This document shows, one piece after another, positions 8,130-16,280 of a stretch of 43,835 nt of DNA (within the stretch, counting starts at the first letter, position 1; the number at the start of each line of letters is the position of its first letter). Origin of the DNA: an uncultured Flavobacteriaceae bacterium (GTDB taxonomy: Bacteria; Bacteroidota; Bacteroidia; Flavobacteriales; Flavobacteriaceae). The stretch is taken from contig CALJFB010000054.1 of assembly GCA_938073895.1 (NCBI GenBank), forward strand, positions 1 to 43,835. Direction: 5' to 3'. The notes below the pieces were generated by a model. That model saw only the letters and a program-made list of their open reading frames with translations. It was not told the DNA's origin and did no database searches. The translations under genes were made by a program, and so were the position numbers.

Positions 8130-8758
8130 TAGTTACAAGTTCTACAACCACTTAAAGAAACCGAAAGCCCTAAAGTTACTGTTAATATATTTCCGTTAAA
8201 GGAACCGTAACCATCAAAAATTGGATCAAATTCGCTACCAAAAGCAAATACGTAAGATGCGTCTAAATATATAGATGTTGTTCTAGCTATTTTATAATGA
8301 AATTCTGCGCCAGCCATAGCGTTTAAAAACGATGTTTTATTAGCGCCAAAATCTCCCAAAGGCTTTATTATAGAAAAACCTGGTCCTGCGTGTAAAACCA
8401 AACCTGTTCCGTTTGGTAAAAACATAGATTTTGAAGTTAAATCGTAAACCAATTGTGCATTTACTCTAGTGTAATTTAGTTTAAATTCTGGTGAATCGCT
8501 TCCGTTTATTATTCGACTATATCCTAAATCTAATTTAGCTCCAAATTGAGGTTTAAACATATATTGAATTCCCAAATTAATAGCAGGAAAGTTAGTGCTA
8601 TTAGATTCGAAAGGTTTTACAAATCCATCTTGTGAAGGCGAATTAATTCCAAATGCTATTTGCCCTTTTAAAACACTGTAATCTTCTTGAGCAAATAAAC
8701 TAGAAACACTTAATAAAAATAAAAGGCCAAAGTATTTAAAACGGTTTTGTAATCGCAT
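8129..8758 (-). CDS. Outer membrane beta-barrel protein
   Basis: Predicted small outer-membrane barrel. A cleavable signal (GLLFLLSVSSLFAQ) covers about residues 11-24, and the rest alternates polar and hydrophobic residues in barrel-like strands: LGIQYMFKPQFGAKLDLGYS, FHYKIARTTSIYLDASYVFA, NILTVTLGLSVSL. The product ends GCRTCN, an unusual C-terminus because such barrels normally finish on an aromatic residue. It is the first gene of the run leading into ruvC and hemW. The 410 bases upstream contain remnants that look like another barrel gene on the opposite strand. Function is unknown. Confidence 0.82.
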   Translation of the reverse strand: MRLQNRFKYFGLLFLLSVSSLFAQEDYSVLKGQIAFGINSPSQDGFVKPFESNSTNFPAINLGIQYMFKPQFGAKLDLGYSRIINGSDSPEFKLNYTRVNAQLVYDLTSKSMFLPNGTGLVLHAGPGFSIIKPLGDFGANKTSFLNAMAGAEFHYKIARTTSIYLDASYVFAFGSEFDPIFDGYGSFNGNILTVTLGLSVSLSGCRTCN

Positions 8759-8984
8759 TATCTTTAGTTTTAATTATTTTGCAAGATAAAACTGTAGCTT
8801 TTAACCTTGCATTACAAATCTAAGCAATTCTTTTTTGTAGGACTAAAACTAGCCTTAGTGTTTGGTGTATTTTATATTATTTACTTAAAATGTTTTACAT
8901 CTTCCGGGTTAAATTGGACTGTATTTTTAAAATTACTAGAAAGTTCTAATATTTTAATTGTAACATCTGTTTTGTAGTGAGTTA

Positions 8985-9168
8985 TCTTATCTCTTATAAA
9001 TTAGGTTTTAGAGATAGTTAAATGGCAATTAATATTTGGTTTTGGAGCCGATTTTAAAATTGGTAATAATAACTAAATCACTATTGTTTAAAATGCTTTC
9101 TTTTTGGCAGTTTTTAAAAACTATAACTTCCCTATAGACTTTGCAGTTGGATATAAGTTTAGTTTATA
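8985..9168 (+). pseudogene. Remnant of an outer-membrane barrel gene
   Basis: The 412-base gap between two minus-strand genes carries barrel-like coding fragments on the plus strand in shifting frames. One reads LIFGFGADFKIGNNN and then stops (around 9030-9076). A later one reads FLAVFKNYNFPIDFAVGYKFSL and then stops, ending at about 9168; GYKF plus an aromatic and a leucine before the stop is a typical barrel C-terminus. Stops and frame changes separate the pieces and there is no start, so this looks like a decayed gene. Upstream (about 8765-8985) only weak coding traces are visible. The call rests on composition and the C-terminal pattern. Confidence 0.4.
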
Positions 9169-9171
9169 AGA

Positions 9172-9648
9172 CTAATTTACTTCTAATAAAATTGGTAATA
9201 CAAATTGAGTTTTAACCTGTTGTCCGCGTTTTATGGCTGGATAAGCTTGTGGTAAAGTTAAAATACTTTGAAGTAAAATCTTATTAATTTCTGGAATTGA
9301 AACTTTAACAATCTTACTTATTTTAGAAGATAAAATTGAGAAATCACCCTTTTCGGAAATTAATAATTGTAATTCTATGGTTTCAGACATAGAGTTGTAA
9401 ACCTCAACATTAGCCTTGTTTAAGGCTTTAAAAACATGGCTTGTAATTTCATTTTCAAAACACATCTTTTTTAAAGCTTGTGTTTCAAAAGAATTACAAG
9501 CTTCAAAACTTGGAAATGTATCAACCTCATTCCAAGTAAACGTTTTTAATTCCTGCTGCACAATACTATCTTTTGAAACTTTTTTAGATTCAAAGTAATT
9601 GCAAGACGTTAGTAGTAAACCACATAAAATTAATAAAACTCTATACAT
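9172..9648 (-). CDS. TonB C-terminal-like lipoprotein
   Basis: A 158-residue lipoprotein with signal VLLILCGLLLTSC and lipidated Cys16. The mature part resembles the periplasmic TonB C-terminal fold common in Flavobacteria: DTFPSFEACNSFETQALKKMCFENEI mirrors their usual 'P.FPGCE...CF...I..HI' opening, followed by ELQLLISEKGDFSILSS and a closing VKTQFVLPILLEVN strand. There is no N-terminal membrane anchor or proline-rich linker, so it cannot act as a normal TonB energy transducer. It sits 40 bases downstream of the TPR gene on the same strand. The family call is moderate and the function unknown. Confidence 0.6.
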   Translation of the reverse strand: MYRVLLILCGLLLTSCNYFESKKVSKDSIVQQELKTFTWNEVDTFPSFEACNSFETQALKKMCFENEITSHVFKALNKANVEVYNSMSETIELQLLISEKGDFSILSSKISKIVKVSIPEINKILLQSILTLPQAYPAIKRGQQVKTQFVLPILLEVN

Positions 9649-9688
9649 AAGTATTTAAAAAGCGAAAAATACAATATTTTTTTAGCAT

Positions 9689-10807
9689 TTACTCTTTAAG
9701 AAATGCTTCACTTTTAAGTGCGCTAACTTTATTATTTAAAAATATAGTAAATTTTGAATCGGGAAATTGTTTCTTAAAATTTTCTATTACTTTAATTTTA
9801 GGCTCTAAATCTTTATAATACTCAAGCTTAGTAGTAACAATATAGAAGTTAATAACTTCGTTATTTGGGCTTTCGTTTAGGGCTTTTTTATAAATTTCTA
9901 ATGCCTGTTTATGCTTTTTTTGTCTGTTATAATAATACGCTAATTTAGAATACTGCATATCTAAACTTACATCTTGAAGTTTTAATGCTACTTCTTGATA
10001 CTTTGCTGCATTTATATAATCCTTATTTTCTTCATATAAAAAAGCCAATTTATATAACAAATTAACATCTGTAGAATTGTTATTTATTACCAATTTTAAA
10101 TGCTCTATTGCTTTCTCGTAATTAGAATTATATCTGTAACATAAGCTTAATTTAGTGTTTACAAAATCGGTTGTTTCGTTTAAATTATATAAGTGTTGAA
10201 ACGTTTTTAATGCCTCCACATAATTATCTTTAAATAATAAACTTTGCCCTTTTAAGCTTAGCAAGGATTTATTACTAGCATAAACTTCTAATCCTTTATT
10301 TGCATATTTTAAAGCAGTATCAAAATGTGCTTTTTTTAAGTGATATTTACTTAATTCAAACAAGGCATTTTGATGGTAATTATCCAACTCGTAGGTTGAA
10401 AAAAATCTGCTTTGAGCCGAAAACTCATCGTTTAAATTTTGATGTACTTTTCCTAACTGGTAATGATAGTTAGGATTTTTATAATCTACATCTATTAACT
10501 TTAAAAACAGTTGTTTTGCTGCGTCGTAATTTTTAGTGTCTGCATATAATTTAGCCAGATCGAATTGTATGTTATATAAGGTACTATCTTGTTTTATAAC
10601 ATCTTTATAGGCTAAAATTGCAGCATCGTAATTACCAATAATTTTGTAAGCATTTCCAATATTAGCACTTGGTATGTTAGACGTATTATACATTTTAATA
10701 GCCTGGCTATATTTTCCAACAGCAAACAAACTATCTGCAATATGTAATGCAGATGTTTGCGCTTGAGATTTTACTAGAAATAAAAGAATTAGAATTGTTA
10801 CGCGCAT
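9689..10807 (-). CDS. Periplasmic TPR-repeat protein
   Basis: A 372-residue exported protein with a short signal (ILILLFLVKSQAQ), then at least eight tetratricopeptide repeats running almost to the end. Examples: ADSLFAVGKYSQAIKMYN, YKIIGNYDAAILAYKDVI, AKLYADTKNYDAAKQLFLKL, LCYRYNSNYEKAIEHLKLVI, LAYYYNRQKKHKQALEIYKK. TPR arrays mediate protein contacts, and no catalytic domain is present. The gene probably heads a two-gene unit with the TonB-C-like lipoprotein 40 bases downstream. The partner cannot be inferred. Confidence 0.85.
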   Translation of the reverse strand: MRVTILILLFLVKSQAQTSALHIADSLFAVGKYSQAIKMYNTSNIPSANIGNAYKIIGNYDAAILAYKDVIKQDSTLYNIQFDLAKLYADTKNYDAAKQLFLKLIDVDYKNPNYHYQLGKVHQNLNDEFSAQSRFFSTYELDNYHQNALFELSKYHLKKAHFDTALKYANKGLEVYASNKSLLSLKGQSLLFKDNYVEALKTFQHLYNLNETTDFVNTKLSLCYRYNSNYEKAIEHLKLVINNNSTDVNLLYKLAFLYEENKDYINAAKYQEVALKLQDVSLDMQYSKLAYYYNRQKKHKQALEIYKKALNESPNNEVINFYIVTTKLEYYKDLEPKIKVIENFKKQFPDSKFTIFLNNKVSALKSEAFLKE

Positions 10808-11280
10808 TATTTTGTATTAATTTGAATTTAAATTACATAAACAACCGCAACCTTTTCTTTACTAGGACATTTAAAGGTTTGCTAATTATCTAAAATTATA
10901 AAACCTTAAAATAAGGCTGTTTTGGATACTTTTAAAGGTTCAAAAAGATGATGTTTTTAAATCAAAATCAGTATTTTTAATTTCGTTAACTTAATAATAT
11001 CGTCTAATCCTTAATATTTAACTTTTACACAAGATAAATAAAATAACAAAACGGCAACATTACTATATACCATAACAAATTTTTCTGGCTAAAATTTGCT
11101 TTAATTAATCGGCTTTTATAAAATAAATTAACAAACGACAATTTTAAGGTTGTTAAAATAAATTAAATCTAATTTTTGGTTCTTTGTTTACATACACTTT
11201 TTTTTGTGAGCTTATAGAACTATGTTCAGCAATAAAGCTGTAACAAATTACTTAAACTAACGTCTTATAAATAAAAATGA
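10808..11280. other. 473-base intergenic region between divergent genes
   Basis: This stretch separates the divergent TPR and DUF456 genes. It is very AT-rich, has no credible open frame on either strand, and shows no clear hairpin terminator or RNA gene. Promoters for both genes must lie here, but no convincing pair of -33 and -7 elements stands out. Confidence 0.5.
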
Positions 11281-11778
11281 ATGGATATTTTATTAACCTT
11301 TATAGGTATACTTTGCATAATTCTAGGTCTAATTGGTAGCTTTCTACCTATTTTACCAGGTCCACCAATAAGTTGGGTAGGTTTACTTTTATTACATCTT
11401 ACAGATGCAGTTCCAGACAATAACACATTACTTATTATAACATTTATTGTTGCTGTTCTAGTTTTTACTCTAGATTATATAATTCCAGCTATAGGGACTA
11501 AACGCTTTGGCGGAAGTAAAGCTGGTGTTATAGGAACAAGTATTGGATTAATTATTGGGTTAATTGCACCTATTCCATTTGGAATTATTATTGGACCATT
11601 TGTTGGTACTTTAATTGGAGAATTAAGTCATAAAGCAGACATAAAAACAGCTATTAGAGCAGCTTTTGGTTCCTTTTTAGGTTTTGTTACTAGTACACTT
11701 TTAAAATTTATTGTAACGTGTATTTACTTTGGAATATTTGTTAATGTGTTATGGGATTATAAGAATGTGATTTTTTAG
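11281..11778 (+). CDS. DUF456 family membrane protein
   Basis: A 165-residue polytopic protein of the DUF456 (YqgC-like) family. It is almost entirely hydrophobic with glycine-rich helices: the opening ILCIILGLIGSFLPILPGPP (the GSFLPILPGPP turn is characteristic), VAVLVFTLDYIIPAIGTKRFGGSKAG, LIIGLIAPIPFGIIIGPFVG and a closing TM around 143-158. The FGGSKAG motif between helices is conserved in the family. An ATG four bases earlier (11277) is out of frame. The gene is monocistronic, and the tRNA-Asp lies convergently downstream. Function is unknown. Confidence 0.85.
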   Translation: MDILLTFIGILCIILGLIGSFLPILPGPPISWVGLLLLHLTDAVPDNNTLLIITFIVAVLVFTLDYIIPAIGTKRFGGSKAGVIGTSIGLIIGLIAPIPFGIIIGPFVGTLIGELSHKADIKTAIRAAFGSFLGFVTSTLLKFIVTCIYFGIFVNVLWDYKNVIF

Positions 11779-11824
11779 TTACTAGTTAATATACGCAAAC
11801 ATTAATGGTTACATTTTAAAACAT

Positions 11825-11854
11825 AAAAAAAGCTTCAAATTTCTTTGAAGCTTT
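11825..11854 (-). terminator. Intrinsic terminator after tRNA-Asp
   Basis: An 11-bp perfect stem (11829-11839 with 11844-11854, loop tttc) is followed on the minus strand by a U-run (the A-run at 11825-11831). It lies 14 bases past the 3' end of the tRNA. It may also help stop the convergent DUF456 gene. Confidence 0.8.
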
Positions 11855-11867
11855 AAGCAATTTTTTG

Positions 11868-11941
11868 CGGTCTGGACGGGATTCGAACCCGCGACCTCCG
11901 CCGTGACAGGGCGGCATTCTAACCAGCTGAACTACCAGACC
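11868..11941 (-). tRNA. tRNA-Asp (GTC anticodon)
   Basis: The reverse complement folds into a complete cloverleaf: a 7-bp acceptor stem GGTCTGG/CCAGACC with discriminator G, a D arm with AGTTCAGCTGGTTAGA, an anticodon stem CCGCC/GGCGG around loop CTGTCAC (anticodon GTC), and a T arm CGGGTTCGAATCCCG. Length is 74 bases without CCA, which is not encoded. It is a single gene with no neighbouring tRNAs. Confidence 0.97.
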
Positions 11942-12061
11942 GTTGCGTTATTGCGTTTACAAATATACTACCTTTTTCTAATAAAGAACAAAATTATATA
12001 GACAACAATTTAATATATTAATATTATACTAGACTTTAAAGGATTTTAAAGAATACCAAAC

Positions 12062-12092
12062 AAAAAATGCTTCCTGTTTAGGGAAGCATTTT
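12062..12092 (-). terminator. Intrinsic terminator of the glutaryl-CoA dehydrogenase gene
   Basis: Stem aaaatgcttcc (12064-12074) pairs perfectly with ggaagcatttt (12082-12092) around a 7-base loop, with a U-run on the minus strand from the A-run at 12062-12067. It lies 23 bases beyond the stop codon. Confidence 0.85.
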
Positions 12093-12114
12093 AATAAATA
12101 CAATATATAAAAGC

Positions 12115-13293
12115 TTATTTAAAAGCGTTTAATCCCGTAATATCTAATCCTGTAATTAGTAAATGTATATCGTGTGTTCCTTCATAAGTAACCACACTTT
12201 CTAAATTCATCATATGTCTCATAATGCTGTATTCGCCAGAAATTCCCATTCCACCTAACATTTGTCTGGCATCTCTAGCAATTTTTAAAGCCATGTCTAC
12301 ATTATTCCTTTTTGCCATAGATATCTGTGCAGAAGTTGCTTTTCCTTCGTTACGTAAAACACCAACACGCCAAGCTAATAATTGTGCTTTAGTGATTTCC
12401 GTAATCATTTCGGCCAATTTCTTTTGTTGTAGTTGGAATTGTCCAATAGGTTTACCAAACTGCAAACGTTCTTTAGAATATCTTAAAGCGGTATCGTAGC
12501 AATCCATTGCAGCTCCAATAACTCCCCAAGCAATACCATAACGTGCAGAATCTAAACAACCTAACGGCGCACCTAAACCAGATTTATTTGGTAATAAGTT
12601 TTCTTTAGGAACTTTAACGTTATCGAAAATTAATTCTCCAGTTGCACTAGCTCTTAAAGACCATTTATTATGAGTTTCTGGCGTTGTAAAACCTTCCATT
12701 CCACGTTCTATAATAAGACCGTGAATTCTTCCTGTTTCATCTTTAGCCCAAACTACTGCAACCTGAGCAAAAGGCGCATTACTAATCCACATTTTAGCGC
12801 CATTTAAAAGGTAATGATCGCCCATATCTTTAAAATTGGTAACCATTCCACTTGGATTAGATCCGTGATCCGGTTCTGTTAAACCAAAACAACCTAACCA
12901 ATCTCCATTTGCCAATTTTGGTAAAAAACGCTTACGCTGTTCTTCGTTACCATATTTCCAAATTGGATACATTACTAAAGAAGACTGAACAGACGCTGTA
13001 CTTCTAACTCCAGAATCTCCTCTTTCAATTTCTTGCATTATTAAACCATAACTAATTTGATCTAATCCAGCACCGCCATATTCTTCTGGGATATAAGGTC
13101 CAAAAGCACCTATATTTGCTAATCCTTTTATAATTTGAGATGGAAACTCTGCTTTTTGAGCATATGCTTCAATAATTGGAGAAATATCGCGCTTAACCCA
13201 TTCTCGAGCAGCATCTCGAACTAGCTTATGTTCGTCGTTTAATAAATCGTCTAAATTTAAGTAATCTGGTGCTTCAAATAAGTCTGGCTTCAT
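12115..13293 (-). CDS. gcdH: Glutaryl-CoA dehydrogenase (acyl-CoA dehydrogenase family)
   Basis: FAD-dependent enzyme that oxidises and decarboxylates glutaryl-CoA to crotonyl-CoA in lysine and tryptophan breakdown. All three acyl-CoA dehydrogenase domains are complete over 392 residues. Within the superfamily, the glutaryl type is indicated by SGVRSTASVQSSLVMYPI (matching the substrate-binding Arg block of characterised enzymes), CFGLTEPDHGSNPSGM, KMWISNAPFAQVAVVWAK, and the catalytic base Glu371 in VTYEGTHDIH. It is flanked by its own terminator and a promoter-like sequence, so it appears monocistronic. A saccharopine-dehydrogenase homologue at 39.9 kb could act in the same lysine pathway. 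Confidence 0.9.
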   Translation of the reverse strand: MKPDLFEAPDYLNLDDLLNDEHKLVRDAAREWVKRDISPIIEAYAQKAEFPSQIIKGLANIGAFGPYIPEEYGGAGLDQISYGLIMQEIERGDSGVRSTASVQSSLVMYPIWKYGNEEQRKRFLPKLANGDWLGCFGLTEPDHGSNPSGMVTNFKDMGDHYLLNGAKMWISNAPFAQVAVVWAKDETGRIHGLIIERGMEGFTTPETHNKWSLRASATGELIFDNVKVPKENLLPNKSGLGAPLGCLDSARYGIAWGVIGAAMDCYDTALRYSKERLQFGKPIGQFQLQQKKLAEMITEITKAQLLAWRVGVLRNEGKATSAQISMAKRNNVDMALKIARDARQMLGGMGISGEYSIMRHMMNLESVVTYEGTHDIHLLITGLDITGLNAFK

Positions 13294-13339
13294 GCGTATA
13301 AAATGTTTTGAGCTAAAAAATTAGTTCATATTATACTAA

Positions 13340-13370
13340 CAAAAATAACGAAAACGAATGCATTGCCCAA
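13340..13370 (-). promoter_or_regulatory. Predicted Bacteroidota promoter for gcdH
   Basis: On the minus strand, TTG (13368-13370) is followed after 20 bases by TATTTTTG (13340-13347), close to the Bacteroidota TTG / TAnnTTTG consensus. It lies about 47 bases upstream of the start. Confidence 0.45.
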
Positions 13371-13378
13371 TTAAAAAA

Positions 13379-14092
13379 CTACATTTTAAGATAAAAATCT
13401 TTGGTAAGTGTAACATAATCAGCAGTAAACTGATGTCTTTCTGTCTCTATAACTAACTCTTTTGTGGTTATTTCTAAGTTTTTAAATGAGAACGTAATAT
13501 AACTTCTTTTAAAACTAGATAACGGATTTCCTTTAACATTTAATCTACTATTAGGAAATAAATTTACTTGTTTGGCTAATTCTATTAATTTTGTTGCTTC
13601 TGAAAAAGGTACAACTACAGAGAAAATACCAGTTTCGGATAATAATTTAGAAACACTAGCTACTAAATGATTAAAAGGCATAGCATCCTGAAAACGGGCT
13701 AAATCTCTTGAAACATTTTCTGTTTTGTAATCTTCGCTATAAAAAGGTGGATTGCAAACTATTAAATCGTAACTATCATCTATTTCTTCAGCAAACTCTT
13801 GTATTGATGCATGATAACAAAACAAACGATCTCCCCAAGGCGATTGTTCGAAATTATCCACACATTGTTCGTAAGCTTCATCATCTATTTCAATAGCATC
13901 TACAATTTCAGCATAACTACGTTGGGCTAACATTAAGGCTAAAACACCAGTTCCAGAACCAATATCTAAAACTGAAAAAGGGTTTTGTTGTACTGGAGTC
14001 CAAGCGCCAAGTAAAACACCATCTGTACCAATTTTCATGGCGCATTTATCCTGATTTACAGAGAATTCTTTAAATTGAAATGGTTTACTCAT
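13379..14092 (-). CDS. trmN6: tRNA1(Val) adenine-37 N6-methyltransferase (TrmN6/YfiC)
   Basis: SAM-dependent methyltransferase that makes m6A37 in tRNA-Val. The N-terminus FKEFSVNQDKCAMKIGTDGVLLGAW is the family signature. SAM motif I is LDIGSGTGVLALMLAQR (about 43-59), and the N6-adenine catalytic motif is NPPFY in DLIVCNPPFYSED. Length 237 is usual. The gene starts about 80 bases after the rimM stop on the same strand. A role in translation fits the nearby rimM and rpsP genes. Confidence 0.9.
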   Translation of the reverse strand: MSKPFQFKEFSVNQDKCAMKIGTDGVLLGAWTPVQQNPFSVLDIGSGTGVLALMLAQRSYAEIVDAIEIDDEAYEQCVDNFEQSPWGDRLFCYHASIQEFAEEIDDSYDLIVCNPPFYSEDYKTENVSRDLARFQDAMPFNHLVASVSKLLSETGIFSVVVPFSEATKLIELAKQVNLFPNSRLNVKGNPLSSFKRSYITFSFKNLEITTKELVIETERHQFTADYVTLTKDFYLKM

Positions 14093-14173
14093 TTATTATT
14101 GTTAGTCTATACTTTTGGTTCAGAATTTAAATAGATTAAAGAGGTTTTTTTTAGTAAGGCTTTATAATTGCAC

Positions 14174-14704
14174 TTATTCTTCTAGATATAAATCTATTAA
14201 ACCGTCTGGCGTATTTACGTAAATGGTCTTATTCTCTTTATCTACTTTGTCTATAAAAGCATCATTCATTGGAATTAGTATTTCAATACCAGATTTATCG
14301 ACTTCAAATAAAGCTTGAGAAGTGGTATCGTTTACTCCAGTTATAAGGCCAACTTTACCAAACTTAACATCAATCATTTGGAAACCAATAATTTCATGAA
14401 AATAAAACTTATCATCGGCTAAAGTTGGTAAAAACTCTAAAGGAAGATATAATTCGCTTTTTAAAATAGCGTCTGCATCAGCTTCTGTATTAACATCTTC
14501 AAATTTAATCCGTAATAATTCTGATTTATGAAGTTGAGATGTTTCGATAAAAAAAGGGACTAGATTTCCTCTTAAATCTAAAAATAGAGCATCAAGGTTT
14601 TCATACAGACCAGGTTCGTCTGTATCCAATTTGGCAAGTAATTCACCTTTAAAACTGTATTTTTTTACAATTTTACCTAAATAAAAACATTCGTCTTTAG
14701 TCAT
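14174..14704 (-). CDS. rimM: Ribosome maturation factor RimM
   Basis: Assembly factor for the head of the 30S subunit that binds S19. The N-terminal domain opens with FYLGKIVKKYSFKGELLAKL, where most homologues have 'G.I...HG.KGEV'; the PRC-barrel-like C-terminal domain contains FYFHEIIGFQMIDVKFGKVG and a closing LIPMNDAFIDKVDKENKTI. Length is 176. It lies directly downstream of rpsP, the classic rpsP-rimM order, but a strong hairpin terminator separates the two, so rimM probably receives only read-through or has a separate start. Confidence 0.92.
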   Translation of the reverse strand: MTKDECFYLGKIVKKYSFKGELLAKLDTDEPGLYENLDALFLDLRGNLVPFFIETSQLHKSELLRIKFEDVNTEADADAILKSELYLPLEFLPTLADDKFYFHEIIGFQMIDVKFGKVGLITGVNDTTSQALFEVDKSGIEILIPMNDAFIDKVDKENKTIYVNTPDGLIDLYLEE

Positions 14705-14725
14705 AATTAAGAAAGTTTAAAGCAT

Positions 14726-14754
14726 AAAAAACTCCGATAGCTATATCGGAGTTT
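14726..14754 (-). terminator. Terminator or attenuator between rpsP and rimM
   Basis: An 11-bp perfect stem (14729-14739 with 14744-14754, loop gcta) is followed on the minus strand by a U-run (A-run 14726-14731). It lies 21 bases after the rpsP stop and before rimM on the same strand, so it would make rpsP more abundant than rimM. Confidence 0.8.
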
Positions 14755-14774
14755 AAAAGTATAAAAAATAATTT

Positions 14775-15281
14775 TTATTCTTCTTCGTTAGTTGCTTCAG
14801 TTTCAGTTGCAGCTGGAGTTTCCTCCTCAACAACTGGTGCATTAGCAGCAATACGTGCAGCGTTAACCGCTTTTTCAGCATCTAAAGCTTTTACTTTAGC
14901 ATCTTGTTCGGCTTTACTTAAACCTTCAACTTTAGCAGTAACTTTTCCAGCTTTTTCGTCTAACCAAGCAGTAAATTTAGCTTCTGCTTGCTCTTCAGTT
15001 AAAGCACCTTTTCTTACTCCACCGGCTAAGTGATTTTTTAATAAAGCACCTTTGTAAGATAAAATACCTTTTGCAGTATCTGTAGGTTGAGCACCATTTT
15101 GTAACCACTTTACAGATGAATCAACATCTAACTCAATAGTTGCAGGGTTTGTGTTTGGATTATAAACTCCTAATTTTTCTAAGAATTTACCATCTCTTTT
15201 AGCTCTAGCATCAGCTGCTACAACCCAGTAAAAAGGTTTCCCTTTTTTACCATGTCTTTGTAATCTAATTTTTACAGGCAT
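14775..15281 (-). CDS. rpsP: 30S ribosomal protein S16 with acidic C-terminal extension
   Basis: Small-subunit protein. The N-terminus VKIRLQRHGKKGKPFYWVVA and FLEKLGVYNPNTNP are diagnostic S16 motifs. The core ends near residue 90, and a further 75 residues follow: a helical Ala/Lys/Glu region and a highly acidic tail (EEETPAATETEATNEEE). E. coli S16 is only about 82 residues; long tails are usual in Bacteroidota, so this is not a fusion artefact. A good promoter lies upstream and a terminator directly downstream, so it can be transcribed as a single gene. Confidence 0.96.
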   Translation of the reverse strand: MPVKIRLQRHGKKGKPFYWVVAADARAKRDGKFLEKLGVYNPNTNPATIELDVDSSVKWLQNGAQPTDTAKGILSYKGALLKNHLAGGVRKGALTEEQAEAKFTAWLDEKAGKVTAKVEGLSKAEQDAKVKALDAEKAVNAARIAANAPVVEEETPAATETEATNEEE

Positions 15282-15296
15282 AATAATTAATTTGTT

Positions 15297-15311
15297 GAGG
15301 TTCTCGACCTC
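15297..15311 (-). promoter_or_regulatory. Small hairpin in the rpsP leader
   Basis: A 5-bp stem, gaggt with acctc around a 5-base loop, lies between the predicted promoter and the rpsP start, 16 bases before the start codon. It could affect translation, but it is short and may be chance. Confidence 0.25.
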
Positions 15312-15328
15312 GGTTATTAATAAGTCTG

Positions 15329-15357
15329 CAAATATAGTACATTTATTTAATTATCAA
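15329..15357 (-). promoter_or_regulatory. Predicted Bacteroidota promoter for rpsP
   Basis: On the minus strand, TTG (15355-15357), an 18-base spacer, then TATATTTG (15329-15336) match the Bacteroidota -33/-7 consensus very well. The 5' leader to the rpsP start would be about 40 bases. Confidence 0.65.
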
Positions 15358-15426
15358 CTTTTTACAATAAAAGTATTTTTTTATTTTTTTTATCTTATTT
15401 TTGATTTTTACCAAAATATACAAATA

Positions 15427-16164
15427 ATGAAAAAATTAGTTTTTTTAGCACTTTTAGTTCTAACAATAGCAGGTTGTAAAGAAGATTTAACTTTCAATAC
15501 ACCATCTTTTGATGCCATAAAAAACAATGAACCTTGGAGAGCCAACAATTTTACAGCATATCTTGACGCAGACAATAAATTTAACGTAAAAGGAGAATTA
15601 GGCACAGAATCTGTTATTTTAACCTTACCAGGAGCAGATGTTGGTACATATAATTTAGTAGCTGGCGGAACTTCTTATGCAACTTACAAAGATGCAACTG
15701 GTCTTGTTTTTTCTACTCAAAATAATCCTGACCCATCATTAACTCTTTATCCTGTTGGTGGAAAAATAGTTCTAGAAAATTCTGGTGCTATAACTAGTGG
15801 ACGCTTTCAGTTTAGCGCTTTCACATTAGACGGATTACAAGGTGTAACTTTTTCTGGTAATGCAACTAGTAGCAACTATGTAGATGAAAATGGAATTTCT
15901 GACACCAACAGATATGGTGTGTTTTATAGAATAAATTTTAGTGGAGCCAACGCTAATACCTCTACAAATAACACAGCCGCTTGTACAACAGCAACTGATA
16001 GTGCTGATGCAGCAAGAATAGTTTATGAAGCCACTGCGCCAACCGATGCTAACTTTGCTACTGTTTGTTCAACCTACAAAAGCGCCTTAGAAGTTGTAAT
16101 TGCAACTTGTACTGGTTCCGAACAAACTACCGCACAAACAGCATTAACAGCTTTACCTTGTTAA
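15427..16164 (+). CDS. Secreted lipoprotein, DUF6252-like
   Basis: A 245-residue lipoprotein. The open frame begins at 15292, but the ATG at 15427 gives a clean lipoprotein signal (KKLVFLALLVLTIAGC, Cys17), so that start is chosen. The mature N-terminal part (EPWRANNFTAYL, ESVILTLPGADVGTYNL, GRFQFSAFTLDG, GVTFSGN) looks like the beta-rich DUF6252 family of Flavobacteria. The last 60 residues form a separate Ala/Thr-rich helical segment with four Cys (AACTT, TVCSTYKSALEVVIATCTG, final C). TATTTTTG at 15396-15403 may be its -7 element. The gene is monocistronic, with a strong terminator behind. Function is unknown. Confidence 0.7.
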   Translation: MKKLVFLALLVLTIAGCKEDLTFNTPSFDAIKNNEPWRANNFTAYLDADNKFNVKGELGTESVILTLPGADVGTYNLVAGGTSYATYKDATGLVFSTQNNPDPSLTLYPVGGKIVLENSGAITSGRFQFSAFTLDGLQGVTFSGNATSSNYVDENGISDTNRYGVFYRINFSGANANTSTNNTAACTTATDSADAARIVYEATAPTDANFATVCSTYKSALEVVIATCTGSEQTTAQTALTALPC

Positions 16165-16185
16165 AAAAAAGAAAGACTTTTAACT

Positions 16186-16231
16186 AAATAATAAAACCTG
16201 TGTAGCTATAGTTACACAGGTTTTATTATTT
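16186..16231. terminator. Strong bidirectional-type terminator hairpin
   Basis: A perfect 19-bp stem (16186-16204 with 16213-16231) encloses an 8-base loop. The ends are rich in A on the left and T on the right. It lies 22 bases after the DUF6252-like lipoprotein gene. Confidence 0.85.
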
Positions 16232-16280
16232 AAGTTAGCAATATAATAATTTCACGAAATTACTTTAGACATTTATTGAA

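Noticed and set aside
9416-9598. 60-codon plus-strand frame inside the TonB-C-like lipoprotein gene
   Set aside because: Antisense to a gene with a clear lipobox and domain; no independent support.
11277-11330. ATG at 11277 as the start of a different frame
   Set aside because: It reads a frame with no membrane-protein pattern, while the ATG at 11281 opens the DUF456 frame.
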